DNA of 64,000 nucleotides from Catonia carolina (lineage: Eukaryota > Arthropoda > Insecta > Hemiptera > Achilidae), in NCBI GenBank assembly GCA_035578175.1, contig JAQMRL010000003.1, forward strand, positions 105,078,969 to 105,142,968, given 5' to 3'. How positions within the stretch are numbered: the first letter of the stretch is position 1; each line of letters opens with the position of its first letter. The notes under the pieces were generated by a model that saw only the letters and a list, made by a program, of their open reading frames with translations, was not told where the DNA came from and made no database searches. Positions 45,901 to 56,506 of this stretch are shown here, piece after piece. The translations under genes were made by a program, and so were the position numbers.

Positions 45901-46079
45901 ATGAACCTAGCCTTAGGTTTTACAATATAATAATATGTATTACACTTCAACTTATAGATGCATATAATTACCGTGTAGTCCTATAAAAAGAATCTGATAG
46001 GGCTTTATGATTCATGTTACAAACAGAGAGAGAAAGTACTCTGCCTATTTGAGGACTAGAAGAACTTTACAAGGAAAAT

Positions 46080-46400
46080 GAACGGTTAACAAAAAAAATT
46101 AGAAAAAGAAGACAAAGTTTTAAGGAAGGAAACCTGTGTAGAATGGATGACAACCGGTTGACAAAACAAATTTTTAAAATACTAAACAATAGACCTATGG
46201 TATTGGTTGAAAGAAGTCAAAAACGATATTGAGAAAACCGGAGTAAACCGAGAAAATTGAATGATTCGAATCAAATAATTACGGATTTTAAAGGCTTTTA
46301 TGAAGAGCAAACAAGAAAACCAGGTATTCAGAAGAAAGAAGAAAAGCCTACAATGAGTGAATAATGAGAATGTGGGCTGCAAAAACATCTTCCAGAAACA
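46080..46400 (+). pseudogene. LINE C-terminal remnant
   Basis: Plus-strand frames read RMDDNRLTKQIFKIL, then WLKEVKNDIEKTG, then FRGFYEEQ-like DFKGFYEEQTRKPGIQKK. The RMD.NRL..(K)I start matches the RTE-like C-terminus seen elsewhere here, and the WLKEV..D... continuation is a common extension of these proteins. Several frameshifts. Confidence 0.55.
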
Positions 46401-46967
46401 ATTACCGTCGCCTCACTTGGTCTAAAATTGACCCTATACGAGAAAAGATTTACTGTAGTTATATTTTCTGAATTTATACGTATTATAATACTTTTAAATA
46501 GAACGAGGTTCAAAAATATGATATATCGATTATAATGAATATACACATATCAGTCTATCTGTAAACGCAACAAAGGCAAAAATAAAACAAACAAAAAATA
46601 GTATGATATTTTGTCCTCGGGGGATTGCATTGTTCCCTTACACGCTTTGACAAATGATACTATTTTTTTATTTCTGACCTCTACTTATTTTCCTACACGA
46701 GTAGTATTCCGAATGTCTATGGTCATCCACAGAGAAGGAAATAATACATTGTCAAGTATGAGTTATAGCATTTATAGTATGTTCAGTACAGCTGTTTTAA
46801 AAAGTAATGGAACCCTATAACTTTCGTCACTCTATTTAATTTTAAAATTAGTATTATACATAGTTTTACAAACTATTAATTTTAATGATTTTAATTTTTT
46901 ACAATTTTTTTATTCAAAAATTTATATTTTAAAATGTTTTTTTTTATAAATCTATCTTGACCCACCG
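46401..46967. other. gene-free stretch
   Basis: A 69-codon plus frame at 46611-46820 has no motif. Confidence 0.35.
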
Positions 46968-47022
46968 GGTTGGTCTAGAGGTCAGGTTGCCACGAGTCAT
47001 CTGTTTAAGGAAAGTCGGAAGG
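46968..47022 (+). mobile_element. SINE-B head fragment
   Basis: acccaccgggttggtctaga ggtcaggttg ... gtcatctgttta is the tRNA-like head of SINE-B without its body. Confidence 0.65.
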
Positions 47023-47334
47023 GCATTTTGGAAAAAAATCACTTTTTGCAGAAAAAATATATTATATTACCCAGAATTTTCTCTTTAAAATTATGTATAA
47101 CTCATAAAAATCTTATGGATAGAAATTGTGTAATACTTTTTTTCATGTATTACATTTTTTTCATATAATACATTTTTTTCATTTATACAACTGTATTGAC
47201 TGAAATCTACATACACTGATATTTTCTAACCTTTTTCTTGCGTTTCTTCTACGAGAAAAGAAGTGTCAGTAGGTAAAATTTGTATTTCGTAGGTTAGGAA
47301 AAAGTGTAATAGGGCTAGGAATTAAAAAAAAACA
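47023..47334. other. gene-free stretch
   Basis: Nothing recognised. Confidence 0.4.
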
Positions 47335-47342
47335 AAAAAGTA

Positions 47343-47586
47343 TATATATATATATATTCATGTGAGGATTTACAACCCCAGCCGTATCTCGCTTCCTAAG
47401 CACCACTTCTCTCTGTTTTGCCAGTCCCCATTGGAGAGCCGCCACAAAGATATTGCCTCTTGCACCTCATCCAACCATGTCACTTCTGGCCTACCCCTCC
47501 TTCTTCTACCGGCTGGCATCCACTCCCATATCCTCTTTGGCCACCTATCATCTTCGATCCTCTCTGCAAATGGCCTAACCATTACT
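47343..47586 (-). mobile_element. 5'-truncated LINE end (minus)
   Basis: The minus frame reads FAERIEDDRWPKRIWEWMPA then GRRRRGRPEVTWLDEVQEAI and NGDWQNREKW to a stop near 47370. This is the RTE-like C-terminal tail (compare 60909-61060). The 3' tail is a (TA)n run. aaaaagta at 47335-47342 and 47587-47594 may be the target duplication, which would make this a ~250-bp insert with an undamaged frame. Confidence 0.8.
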
Positions 47587-47594
47587 AAAAAGTA

Positions 47595-48059
47595 ATTAGT
47601 CAAAATGTGGAACTATCGCTAAGAGCGAGGGTAAGCACTGTTAGAACCATTCAACAAAAACCATTAGGCTACCATAAACCTTAAAGGTATATGGTTTACC
47701 GAAAAGGGGTTATTTTTAGATTCAATGTTACTTTATGAGGCTTTGGTGAGAGATAGAGAGATGAAGCTTTGCAAACATGTACTTCTTGTATAGATCTACA
47801 AAGTGGAGTTTTACATTTTGTTCTGCACTTTTAGAATTATTCTCAAAAATATCCATCAAACGTATTGGTACATTTTTTTTAAATATCTTGAAAATATCTA
47901 ACAAGTAAAGTATTGAAAACGATAAGAAATCCTAACATCAAATTTTAAAGGAAAGTGTACTCTTGCAAATAAAGAAAGGAATGCAGTCCTTTCTATAACC
48001 AGAATTTTAAAACAGAACATCAAATATACCAAATTTAACATTGCAGATATTGGCTCTTC
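47595..48059. other. gene-free stretch
   Basis: Nothing recognised. Confidence 0.4.
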
Positions 48060-48330
48060 CGACTATCCTGAACAGTAATTTTTGGAGACGAATGTTTCTG
48101 GTTCAAATCCAAAGTAAATAATAAAAGTAGACGTAGTTAATACGTTTGAATAATAGACAGTGGTTACCGGTGTACTTAGATTTTGGGATTCAATTAACCA
48201 TACGATCTCAGAAATGATTGCCTGAGTCTGTACAAGACTACACCTCATTTACACGTCACCCTCATCTCATTGGGTCGTGGGGTTGCATATCGTTGTTAAA
48301 TTGATCAGATTGCCACGTACACACATAAGG
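48060..48330 (+). mobile_element. SINE-B, 5'-shortened
   Basis: tttctggttcaaatccaaag (box B), tagacagtggttaccggtgt, gggattcaattaaccatacg, tgtacaagactacacctcat, cattgggtcgtggggttgca. Confidence 0.85.
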
Positions 48331-49315
48331 TGATAAAAAAATCTATTTATTACGCCTATTATTTAAGTAGCTATTAGTTTAGAATTTTTTCTCCTTAATG
48401 AGGAATAACATTTTTAGGAATTTATTATTAAAACACATATTTTTAGATCACATGTTTAATATGTTTGGCTTGACTAGTGGTATAAATGAAACTGCAATAT
48501 TTGGTAGATTTATTGTACTAACTGAAATCTCAAACAAGTTTATTAAGTGTAAAAAATTATGACTAAATTATACCTTAATTGTAATTACACCTTAATTTAT
48601 TCTCATTGATATTTTATTGGCAACACCGATACAGGTTTTACAAACGTTAGAAAAAAGTTGACATTGATTTAAAATTAAAAATTTGTTATTCGTTCTTCTC
48701 GTATAATAGTATACAGTGTGAAAAATATGTTTTCAGAGGTTGGGTTGAAAGTTTTACTTGTTTTATAGAAAGATTCTTAATCGAATTCAGGGTTTAACGA
48801 TTAGTTTAATATAAAAAATAAAAACTAAAATATTACAGTTTAGGCCTGTATCTCGTATTACATTTAATTTAAAAAATTTCAATCAGAATATTTTTAAATT
48901 TTATTTTTTAAGAAAACATCCACAGACTCTTGGGAATCCATCTACCTTGGGCCCACATGCACGCACATACTCGTACGTAGACTTACGAACACACTCACCC
49001 ACTCTCTCTGACATTCAACTCGACCACCAATTAATAAAAACTGTAATAGTTAAAAACGGACTATGATAAAAAATTAATGTCAGATTCATATAGATCAAAC
49101 CTGTAATATTAGTATCAAGAAAAATGAAATACACATTTTTCAGAGACAAATTTCATTACAAAATTTTCACTTTAATGTTTATTTATTAATTTACGACTCA
49201 ACAGACATTTGTATAAAATACCTACAAAAACGACTGGCATAAAGGATACATAAGCACAATTTAAATTTGATTTGATTCAAATCAATCATGCTAGATAAAC
49301 AAATTTAAAACTTAC
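48331..49315. other. gene-free stretch, probably intron
   Basis: It lies directly downstream of the donor of the receptor exon on the minus strand. The short next exon expected for this family was not found here by eye. Confidence 0.45.
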
Positions 49316-49452
49316 CACATCAATTATATGGTGAAGTGATATACCGAAAATTACTCGAAGTGGCTCGGAAAAGTTTTCGGCTGGACGGACAGATGCATCA
49401 TAACGTTGCATTAAATGCTGAGTTAAACGATATTCCGGTTCATCGATTTCGA
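49316..49452 (-). CDS. Nicotinic acetylcholine receptor-like subunit, internal exon
   Basis: On the minus strand, tttttttgtttcag precedes the exon and gtaagttt follows it, both close to consensus. The 137-nt exon gives 45 codons after two leftover bases (phase 1 entry, phase 0 exit). It reads EIDEPEYRLTQHLMQRYDAS, VRPAENFSEPLRVIFGIS, LHHIIDV. This is the N-terminal start of the ligand-binding domain of Cys-loop nicotinic receptor subunits: YRL..HL...YD..VRP, an N-glycosylation site (NFS), SEPL.V.FG.SL..IIDV. In this family an exon usually ends exactly at IIDV before a DEKNQ-starting exon, which fits the donor. The text resembles divergent alpha9/10-like invertebrate subunits more than the core alpha subunits (inference). 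Signal-peptide and later exons are not visible, so introns must be long. In the cell it would form part of a pentameric acetylcholine-gated cation channel. Confidence 0.88.
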
Positions 49453-49855
49453 CTGAAACAAAAAAACAACTTATTAAAAACAATAATTTGTGAATAATTC
49501 TAAAATAATAATAACATCCAGTGATGATTTTGTATAATTTGTAACTTTCAAAATAACAATCAATGTTTATTATTTGAGAGGGTGGCGTGAGAGAAGTAGA
49601 GAAGAAAGTAAGAGGTAGGGGGTGGAAGGGAAAGGGAAAGGGGGAGCTTGATAGAGAAGGGGAGAGAGAGCGTGGTCAGAATATTAATTAATATAGGGTT
49701 TGGTTTGCTTGATACACGAAACGACAAAATAATGTTTTAAATATGAAATTCGTCTAGTTTGTTTAGGGAAAGTTTTACACAAGTACAACAAATATTATTC
49801 TATTTAAATAGTTTTTAAATTTTTGTTATTTTTTTGTTTTTTCGATTAGCCCATT
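49453..49855. other. Gap with polypurine tract
   Basis: 49577-49676 is about 100 bp of almost pure G/A on the plus strand (gggaaagggaaagggggagc, gggagagagagcg). Being adjacent to an exon, it could be an intronic mirror-repeat tract. No gene. Confidence 0.6.
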
Positions 49856-49972
49856 TCAGATGGCACGCTTAATCAACTTCCTAGCCCATGCCTCTTTTAT
49901 CTTTCTCGAGTGGTGCTCTTTGTCCTTTTGAGTCCACTTTCTCCCTATTCCGCTAGTGGGTTTCTTCCTCTC
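49856..49972 (-). CDS. Possible C-terminal exon or transposon-protein tail
   Basis: On the minus strand ttggagtttcag precedes a 39-codon frame that reads ERKKPTSGIGRKWTQKDKEH, HSRKIKEAWARKLIKRAI and then TGA. Codons are richer in G/C than the surroundings and the peptide is strongly basic and helix-like, so it looks coding. It lies 404 bp upstream of the receptor exon on the same strand. It could be the last exon of an upstream gene or of a transposon-derived gene. I do not recognise the family. Confidence 0.35.
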   Translation of the reverse strand, partial: ERKKPTSGIGRKWTQKDKEHHSRKIKEAWARKLIKRAI

Positions 49973-50284
49973 CTGAAACTCCAATTTCTGAATTAAATTT
50001 TTGTTTTAAATTATACTTTTCATTTGAAATTACATTCACGAGTGCACAACATTCATTTCACCTTTACTTAAAAAACAATGAATGAATATCATAATTTTTA
50101 GAAAATAAAGCTAGAGTTTATTTATTTTCACTATTCGCAAGATAAAATAGTATAGATAAAAATAGTACCTAAAACACTGTGTGACAAAAATTGTTTAATT
50201 CAATGTTATTGTTAAAAATGCATGAACATTATACGTAAATTTTGAAGAAAATTTTATAAATAATTACATTAAGATGCACTGCCA
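49973..50284. other. gene-free stretch
   Basis: Nothing recognised. Confidence 0.4.
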
Positions 50285-50297
50285 CGGTCATTAACAA

Positions 50298-50687
50298 AAT
50301 GCGTATTTATCTTTCAATCCTTGGCCGACTACACCCAGTCCAAATGGACTTTAATCAGCTTAGCAGCCGCAGAAAGCTACCTAGCAAGCAAACCCACAAC
50401 CCCTGATAGCCCAAACCCAAATGAGTGGGTGCGGACGTAAGCCGCAGGGCGCCCCACTCCCCTCAGTACTCGTGTAAACTTTGGACGAGGAGCCGTCAAG
50501 CTCGTTACGCCACTAAAGTGCTTTGCACGTGGCTCTACCACACATGGAAGTACTATGCATAACCATGCACTACGAGTAGCTCATGGAAGCGCTACGGCCA
50601 GCGCCCATTAACATCGAAAGCAAGCGAGTATAGGGTAGCTAAACCGCAGTTTTATGGGCACGCTCTGTGTGGTCTGGGGCGTGCCCC
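50298..50687 (-). mobile_element. 390-bp GC-rich retroposed insert, unknown family
   Basis: Flanked by the perfect 13-bp duplication cggtcattaacaa (50285-50297 and 50688-50700). The insert is about half G+C in ~30% GC surroundings. Its right end holds a stem gggcacgc ... gcgtgccc (50656-50686). Read on the minus strand it starts gggggcacgccccagaccac and ends gaaagataaatacgcatt, so the A/T-richer tail suggests minus orientation. A minus frame of ~80 codons (VVEPRAKHFSGVTSLTAPRP and onward) is open but unrecognised. It is the 3' end of an unidentified LINE or a SINE. Confidence 0.75.
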
Positions 50688-50700
50688 CGGTCATTAACAA

Positions 50701-52432
50701 CAACAGTCAAAATCAACCATCAAAGAAACTTACTGCAACCACAAAAAACCGCTGTTGTTAACTTGATTAAAATTGTACATATCCACTTGAACTTCATTAG
50801 TTAAAATGCAAATTTAGCGACTATCCGACTGACAAGTAGACGCAATTTTGAAATAATTAACCATCTACCAAACCCGAGTATTTGATTTTGTTTTGTTAGA
50901 ATCAGTGTTATAAGTCTGTATTTTTTATGCAAGAAGGATTTAGTTCAAATCTGGTTAGCTATCTAATAAACTTTGAGTTGTTATCGTCTCATAAATATGT
51001 ATTATTTAATTTGAATAAGAAACTAAGAGTCTTATTTTCGGATTAATTTTTGTATGACCGACTTGTGTTTTGCATTAGGGAATGAAGTGACTTTTATAGA
51101 AGTGGAGAAATGTTTAAAAAAACACGTTGTGAGAAATTCGGATAAATCTGTGACAAACATATCTGTTGGAGTGATTCTTGTAGCTAGCAGAATTTCTGGG
51201 CAAATTATTACTCAGTTTTATCAATTTTTGAAATATAAACCTATACTGCGAGTCGTAGTACTGAAATTCTTGTTCATAGATTCTAACCTATGGTTCAGAT
51301 TTAAATGCCACTGAGTCAGGTTTAAAAAAAATTATTTTCAGTTCACCTGATGAATGAAACTCACTTTTTCAGGGCTTTAGCCGTTGAAAAGGCTATTGAA
51401 AAAAAATTTTAATCAGAGCAAAGTTAATTTGTTGAAAACACGACAGATAAGAATTTTAAAGGACTCTCCGTATTTATATTAAACTTACATGTGAACTGAG
51501 CTAAAGACAATTTAAATTTAAATTAAAGACAAATAAAGATAATTATGACAAAATTATTTCTGTTGAATATAATCTACTGTAATTATAATTGTATTTAAAT
51601 TGTTTATATATTTTATTTGATTTATTTCATGTTATTGTAAATTTTCTTTTTGTGTTAATTATGTAATAGTAATTAAAAGTGTATGTTTTTTTAAAATAGT
51701 TAGGCCATGAATACTAGAAAAAGTGGCCAGTGAACTCTTTGTAACTTATTTGTAAACAATTAAAGGATATAAATTATTATTATTCTATTTATTTCATATT
51801 CCATATTTTCATGTTTTATAAAAATGGCTCTAATTATTTTTTTTTTGCATTCATTTGTGTATAGTACTTTTTCTTTTACTTAATTTTTTTTTAAATTAAA
51901 TATCTTTATTCACAAAACTTTATAATCTTCTATAAGTATTTCTATGAATTAAACTAACTTTTACTTAACTATAAATTTGAGATAACGTCACAAGTAAAAA
52001 TGGGACTCATTCTCATAAATAAATTTTTAATCTTAGTTCATTTCCCAGCAAATGAAATTGCTTTGTCCACTCAGAGAGATTCATTAAATTTTAATATAAA
52101 CTAGAATGAATTGCAATAGAAATTGGAACATATTTTGGTTTTATTTTCTTTTGAAAACGCTCGTATTCCATAATGATTAAAGTTATAATACATTTATATC
52201 ATTAAGAACTTCGTCATTAAAAATAAAATTTAGCCGATGCTTGATGGAATCCTTAAATTGGAGACCAATATTGGAGTAGGACTAAGGGACTACTAAATCC
52301 TAAACTATATTCGATTTAAAAAATTAAAACTACTGTTAACTTCAGTCTCTTTTCCTAAAAAAAGCATTAAAATTAATTCGGTCAACTTATATTTTTTATA
52401 ACCAGCTAAAATACTATACTATTTTACAAGGC
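50701..52432. other. gene-free stretch
   Basis: The longest frame (51054-51314, 86 codons, plus) starts MTDLCFALGNEVTFIEVEKC and has no motif I recognise. Otherwise AT-rich. Confidence 0.35.
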
Positions 52433-52783
52433 TGATGAGCTCTGAACGTATGCATTGCGCCCTACCCACTTTATAGCTAGCCAATCACTTATCACCAGCA
52501 ACGTTGCCAATACTTGCTCTCGTAGCTCTGTTATATATTTTGTCGCCAATTTTTTTAATCTTTCAATAATAATTATAACATACAACATACAATCAGCTGA
52601 TTATATTATAAAGTATTGCATGTTAACACGCTCTATAATCGATGTGTCCTGTAAGAAATGCAATACGAGAGTGAACTAATGCGGCTCTTATACGCATGCG
52701 CGCGTAATGTTTGTCAGGAACAATCTGACAATGCTGGAAAACTTTCTGATTGGTCTAAACGTGTGGAACAGCAGAGCTCATCA
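52433..52783. mobile_element. 351-bp MITE candidate
   Basis: Perfect 12-bp inverted ends TGATGAGCTCTG (52433-52444) and CAGAGCTCATCA (52772-52783). The interior is CpG-richer near the right end (cgcatgcgcgcgtaatg). No target duplication is evident, so the superfamily is open. The 74-codon frame inside (52455-52679) is not a recognisable protein. Confidence 0.6.
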
Positions 52784-52952
52784 ACCGTGAAAAGCATATT
52801 AATACCAAAAATATCCCGATAAGTCGTATTAATGTACAATAATTTAACAAGGAAAAATAATTCATATGATGAACATTACGATTACTAAATCCGTATCTCA
52901 ATTTTTCTAAATATATATATATATATAAATAATTTAAAGATAATAAAAATCT

Positions 52953-53040
52953 TTGGCCGGACCATTGGTGTAGTGGTCAGTGCAACTGGCTTATATACAC
53001 CAAAAGTCCCGGATTCGATTCCCAGTCAGATCTAGTATCT
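52953..53040 (+). mobile_element. SINE-A-like head
   Basis: ggccggaccattggtgtagt, ggtcagtgcaactggctta and cccggattcgattcccagtc keep both box A and box B. The body after tcagatctag is lost or different. Confidence 0.75.
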
Positions 53041-53664
53041 ACATACAAGTCTAGGTAGATAATTAGTCCGGTTAGATAATAAACGAGTAATATTACTGAT
53101 TTTCTGTGAAAGAGATTCGTTTGTAGTTATACTTGTTTTGTTGTCATATTCTCAGTAACTGATGGAATTTTTGTTTTCTTTTCAAATCATAAATCTTTTG
53201 TCCTTTAATTTATGTTCAATTTATCTGTCAGGATATTTGCTAATTCTAATATTTATAGTACATTTTTGTTGTTGCATTAAATAATAATGTGATATTTTGG
53301 AACTCGATGAAAATAATGGCTGTTGGCAAAATCGTTCCTTCGGATTTGATTTACAACAGTAATAAATATGCTTAAAATTAAACGGAAGTATAATGTAATA
53401 AAATTAAAATAAATTAAAGTTAAAACATAAATTTTCATTAGTACAATGCATAGCTTAAATAGTTGTTATGTTAGGTCATGGTAAACTAGTTAGAGCCAAG
53501 CTTGGTTATATTACACTACAACATACTACTTACAGCTATTATCGCCTGTAAGGATTCTATTATGCAACATCATAAACAGGAAGCCTAAATGTCCTTCATT
53601 CGGTTGAAGCACCTGTGTACAAAACACCATCTGTTTCACTATACTTGTTCACGGTACCTACAGA
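53041..53664. other. gene-free stretch
   Basis: Nothing recognised. Confidence 0.4.
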
Positions 53665-53667
53665 AAA

Positions 53668-54428
53668 AAATCTGGAGTGAAACACTCACACGACTTCCTT
53701 TTGCCAATGCAAACAATTAACAATAATAACCTAACATTAGTAATAAACCAACCTCAAAAAAACATAACCTTAATTTAATTATAAGTGAATGATGTAAAAT
53801 TAAAATCAACCTATTTGGCTTAATAATAAGAAAAACACTATTTCATGCTAAACTAGGCTCTATAGAGAAAAAATCTTAAGACAAAGATTGTTGTAGATCT
53901 TTTAATTTCCAATAAATTTTCTAATATGCATTTTTATTATAAAATGGATACTACGACCGAAATCTTAAAAAGTCGATGTTTTTACAGATAATTATTCATG
54001 AAAAAAAAACAGAAAATCATTATTTACCGCTAAACTAAGCGTTATACAAAAAAATGTTAGAAATAAAAGTTGTAGGATTTTAAATTTTCTACAACTTTAT
54101 ACATTTATGCGCTAAAATGCATATTAAAGATGCAATGTTAAAAAAACAATTTTTTTCTACAAGAGTACAGCCTTTCCAAGAACTTCAGCAGATATGGCGC
54201 TACCCTTTGTTGTAGAGCTTAAAAAATTTAGTAAACGAGACGATTTTTAAAAAAATTGTAGGAGCCGTACTTGAGGAAATTGCAAAACAGTGAAAAATGA
54301 CTCGAATAAACTACTACTTCCTGTTGACCGATTTTAATGAAAATATTCGTGTCGGGTCCGGTAGCAGTATCTAACTTAAGTTTCAAGTTTCAATTTCGTA
54401 CGACGTTCCGTTCTTGAGATATTTTGTT

Positions 54429-54490
<62 letters not shown>

Positions 54491-54618
54491 AATCGATATA
54501 AACATTTTTTGGGTTCAGGGGATCTGAAAATGTAATTATCCAGTGAAAACTCGATTTCGAAAAATCTGCATGAAAACAATACTTTCCTTCCTTTACATCC
54601 ATAAAGGCAAGAGAAAGT
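53668..54618 (+). repeat. R1 repeat, complete
   Basis: From aatctggagtgaaacactca and acttccttttgcca to ataaaggcaagagaaagtac. It is the best reference copy: two module repeats (gctaaactaggctctataga ... gctaaactaagcgttataca), hairpin words ttaaattttctacaac, a long (CA)n run (54430-54489) and an intact right end. Confidence 0.9.
54430..54489. repeat. (CA)n microsatellite in R1
   Basis: About 30 CA units with one caaa interruption. It produces Cys/Val-rich open frames on the minus strand, which are artefacts. Confidence 0.95.
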
Positions 54619-55324
54619 ACAAATCAAAGTTTATTGTTATCCTGGTATCGGACTAGCTCACAAACCGTGTAACATCTGTATTCGTAGAAATTAGGTTAAA
54701 AAGAATCCGTTCGTTAACTCACTTAAATTAATATCAGAAACAATTACCTTGTAACCAAATATTGTTTGTGTGTTCCTTTAAAATTATTTTTTTAATACAA
54801 TTAACTAACGTTAATTATTTGTATCCTCATCCTAATGAACTTTGACCTATTTTTTATTGACCCTTATATTACGTGTTTTAATAAGTTTTATATTATTACA
54901 GTTTTACCCAGAACATCATTCGTATGATGTGTTTTGGTATTTTCTTTTGCTGGGAAATGAACAAATATTTTATTTATTACTAAAAACAAATACAATTAAC
55001 TTATCCTATTTTATTTCCTAATAACCGCATAGGTCTAGCCTGTGCGCGGTAATATTTGTTTTATACTGTTGAGCTTATTTATATTTACACTAAATTTACC
55101 TACATAAAAAAAACAAAATTTACCAAAAAAAAAAATAAAAAACAAAATAAAAATAGATTTTTTATCGTTTGTACTTATATAACCTGCTGATAATTTATTT
55201 GTAACTGTTACGTTTTTAAGGTACATTTTCATCACCAAGTTAATTACCGAAATAGGAACTTATAAGTTATGGGAATCATAAGGCCACTATAAACATTGAT
55301 TTACAGATTAGGAAAAAATTTTAA
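54619..55324. other. gene-free stretch
   Basis: Nothing recognised. Confidence 0.4.
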
Positions 55325-55745
55325 AACACTATGTTTAGAGTGTATACGGGAGTGAAACGTAGGTGTTAGGGGCTGTAGAAAGGAAGAGGATAGAAACTTT
55401 TGAAATGGGGTGTTATAGGACAATGTTAAAGATTAAGTGGGTGGACAAAATAAGTAATTTAGAGGTTCTTAGACGAAAACATAAAAAAAGTATGGAAACA
55501 TCTAAACAGAAGAAGGGATAGGCTAGTGGGGCATATCTTAAGACATCCATTTATTGATCTATCAATAACGGAGAGTAATATTTTTTTGAGGGAGTGAATT
55601 GTAGGGGAGGCAGAGGTTAGAATATTTAAAGCAAATTACAAAAATTTAGGGTATTACAGGTGTGTCGATATAAAACGATTTGCGCAAGATAGAACAGCTT
55701 AGAGAACTGCATCAAATCAGTAGAGAGACTGATGCCAAAAAAGCC
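55325..55745 (+). pseudogene. LINE RT C-terminal remnant
   Basis: Across plus-strand frames: ETWVLGAVERKRIETFEMGC-like text, MLKIKWVDKISNLEVLR, HLNRRRDRLVGHILRHPF, RGRQRLEYLKQITK and then FAQDRTAWRTASNQ. This is the ERKRIE.FEMWCYRRMLKI / GHILRH / GRGRQR.EY / QDR..WR pattern of RTE-like LINE C-termini. At least four frame changes. Confidence 0.75.
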
Positions 55746-56499
55746 CATTGCATCAGATTTACCCACTGCAATGTAGTTTTCAAGTTTTATTTATCTTTTG
55801 TTACATTTTTGTTTTAAATTTTTCTTTAACTTGGTAAATATGTTTAAATTTTCATTTTTATAATGTACTTAACGACAACTGACGTTTCCATTTTTTTAAT
55901 ATCTAGTTAACTTAAATTTAGTATATCCAATCAATGATTCAAATAAGCTGATCTAGGAAATTTAGGTATAGTATGATACCTAATTTACTTACCACATTGT
56001 AACAAGAGATCTGTTAGTTAGGAGGTAACTATTGTTAAACGGGTTGTTAGTATCAAAATCTTCTAATGATTAACTATCTCTAAATTGGGCCAATAGAACA
56101 GATCCATTCCCACCCTTATAACACTAATTAACAATTATCTTTAGGGTGAAACCAAATTTGCTACCAGAACCATATTTTATTATATATGTTCTATTATTAG
56201 AAAGTATTTCTCATAATTTGTAAATTTCACAACTAATACTTACGTTGGAAGTCTCTTGCATAGTGTTTAGATTGTATTTTTTTTTTTGGAATCAATAGTT
56301 AAATTTTACATCGAAGTTTCAATGAAACATGGAAATATGTATTTACAGCTTTGGAGTAAGGTGTAAGAAAGAAATGAGCTTTTATCAAATTTTGAAATCT
56401 CAGGAACTCAAAGACGATAGTTAAAAATGTTAAAGTCCCCTGTATATGTTTTACTATTTAAAATTTACTATTTAAAATTATTTTATAATTATTATTATT
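55746..56499. other. gene-free stretch
   Basis: Nothing recognised apart from short tattatta runs near 56490. Confidence 0.4.
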
Positions 56500-56506
56500 A
56501 TTTACT

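Noticed and set aside
47341..47357. Independent TA microsatellite
   Set aside because: It is better explained as the 3' tail of the adjoining minus-strand LINE end.
51054..51314. 86-codon plus frame MTDLCFALGN...
   Set aside because: No motif or splice signals recognised; kept only as a note within the gene-free stretch.
54376..54627. Cys/Val-rich open frames
   Set aside because: They are produced by the (CA)n microsatellite within R1.
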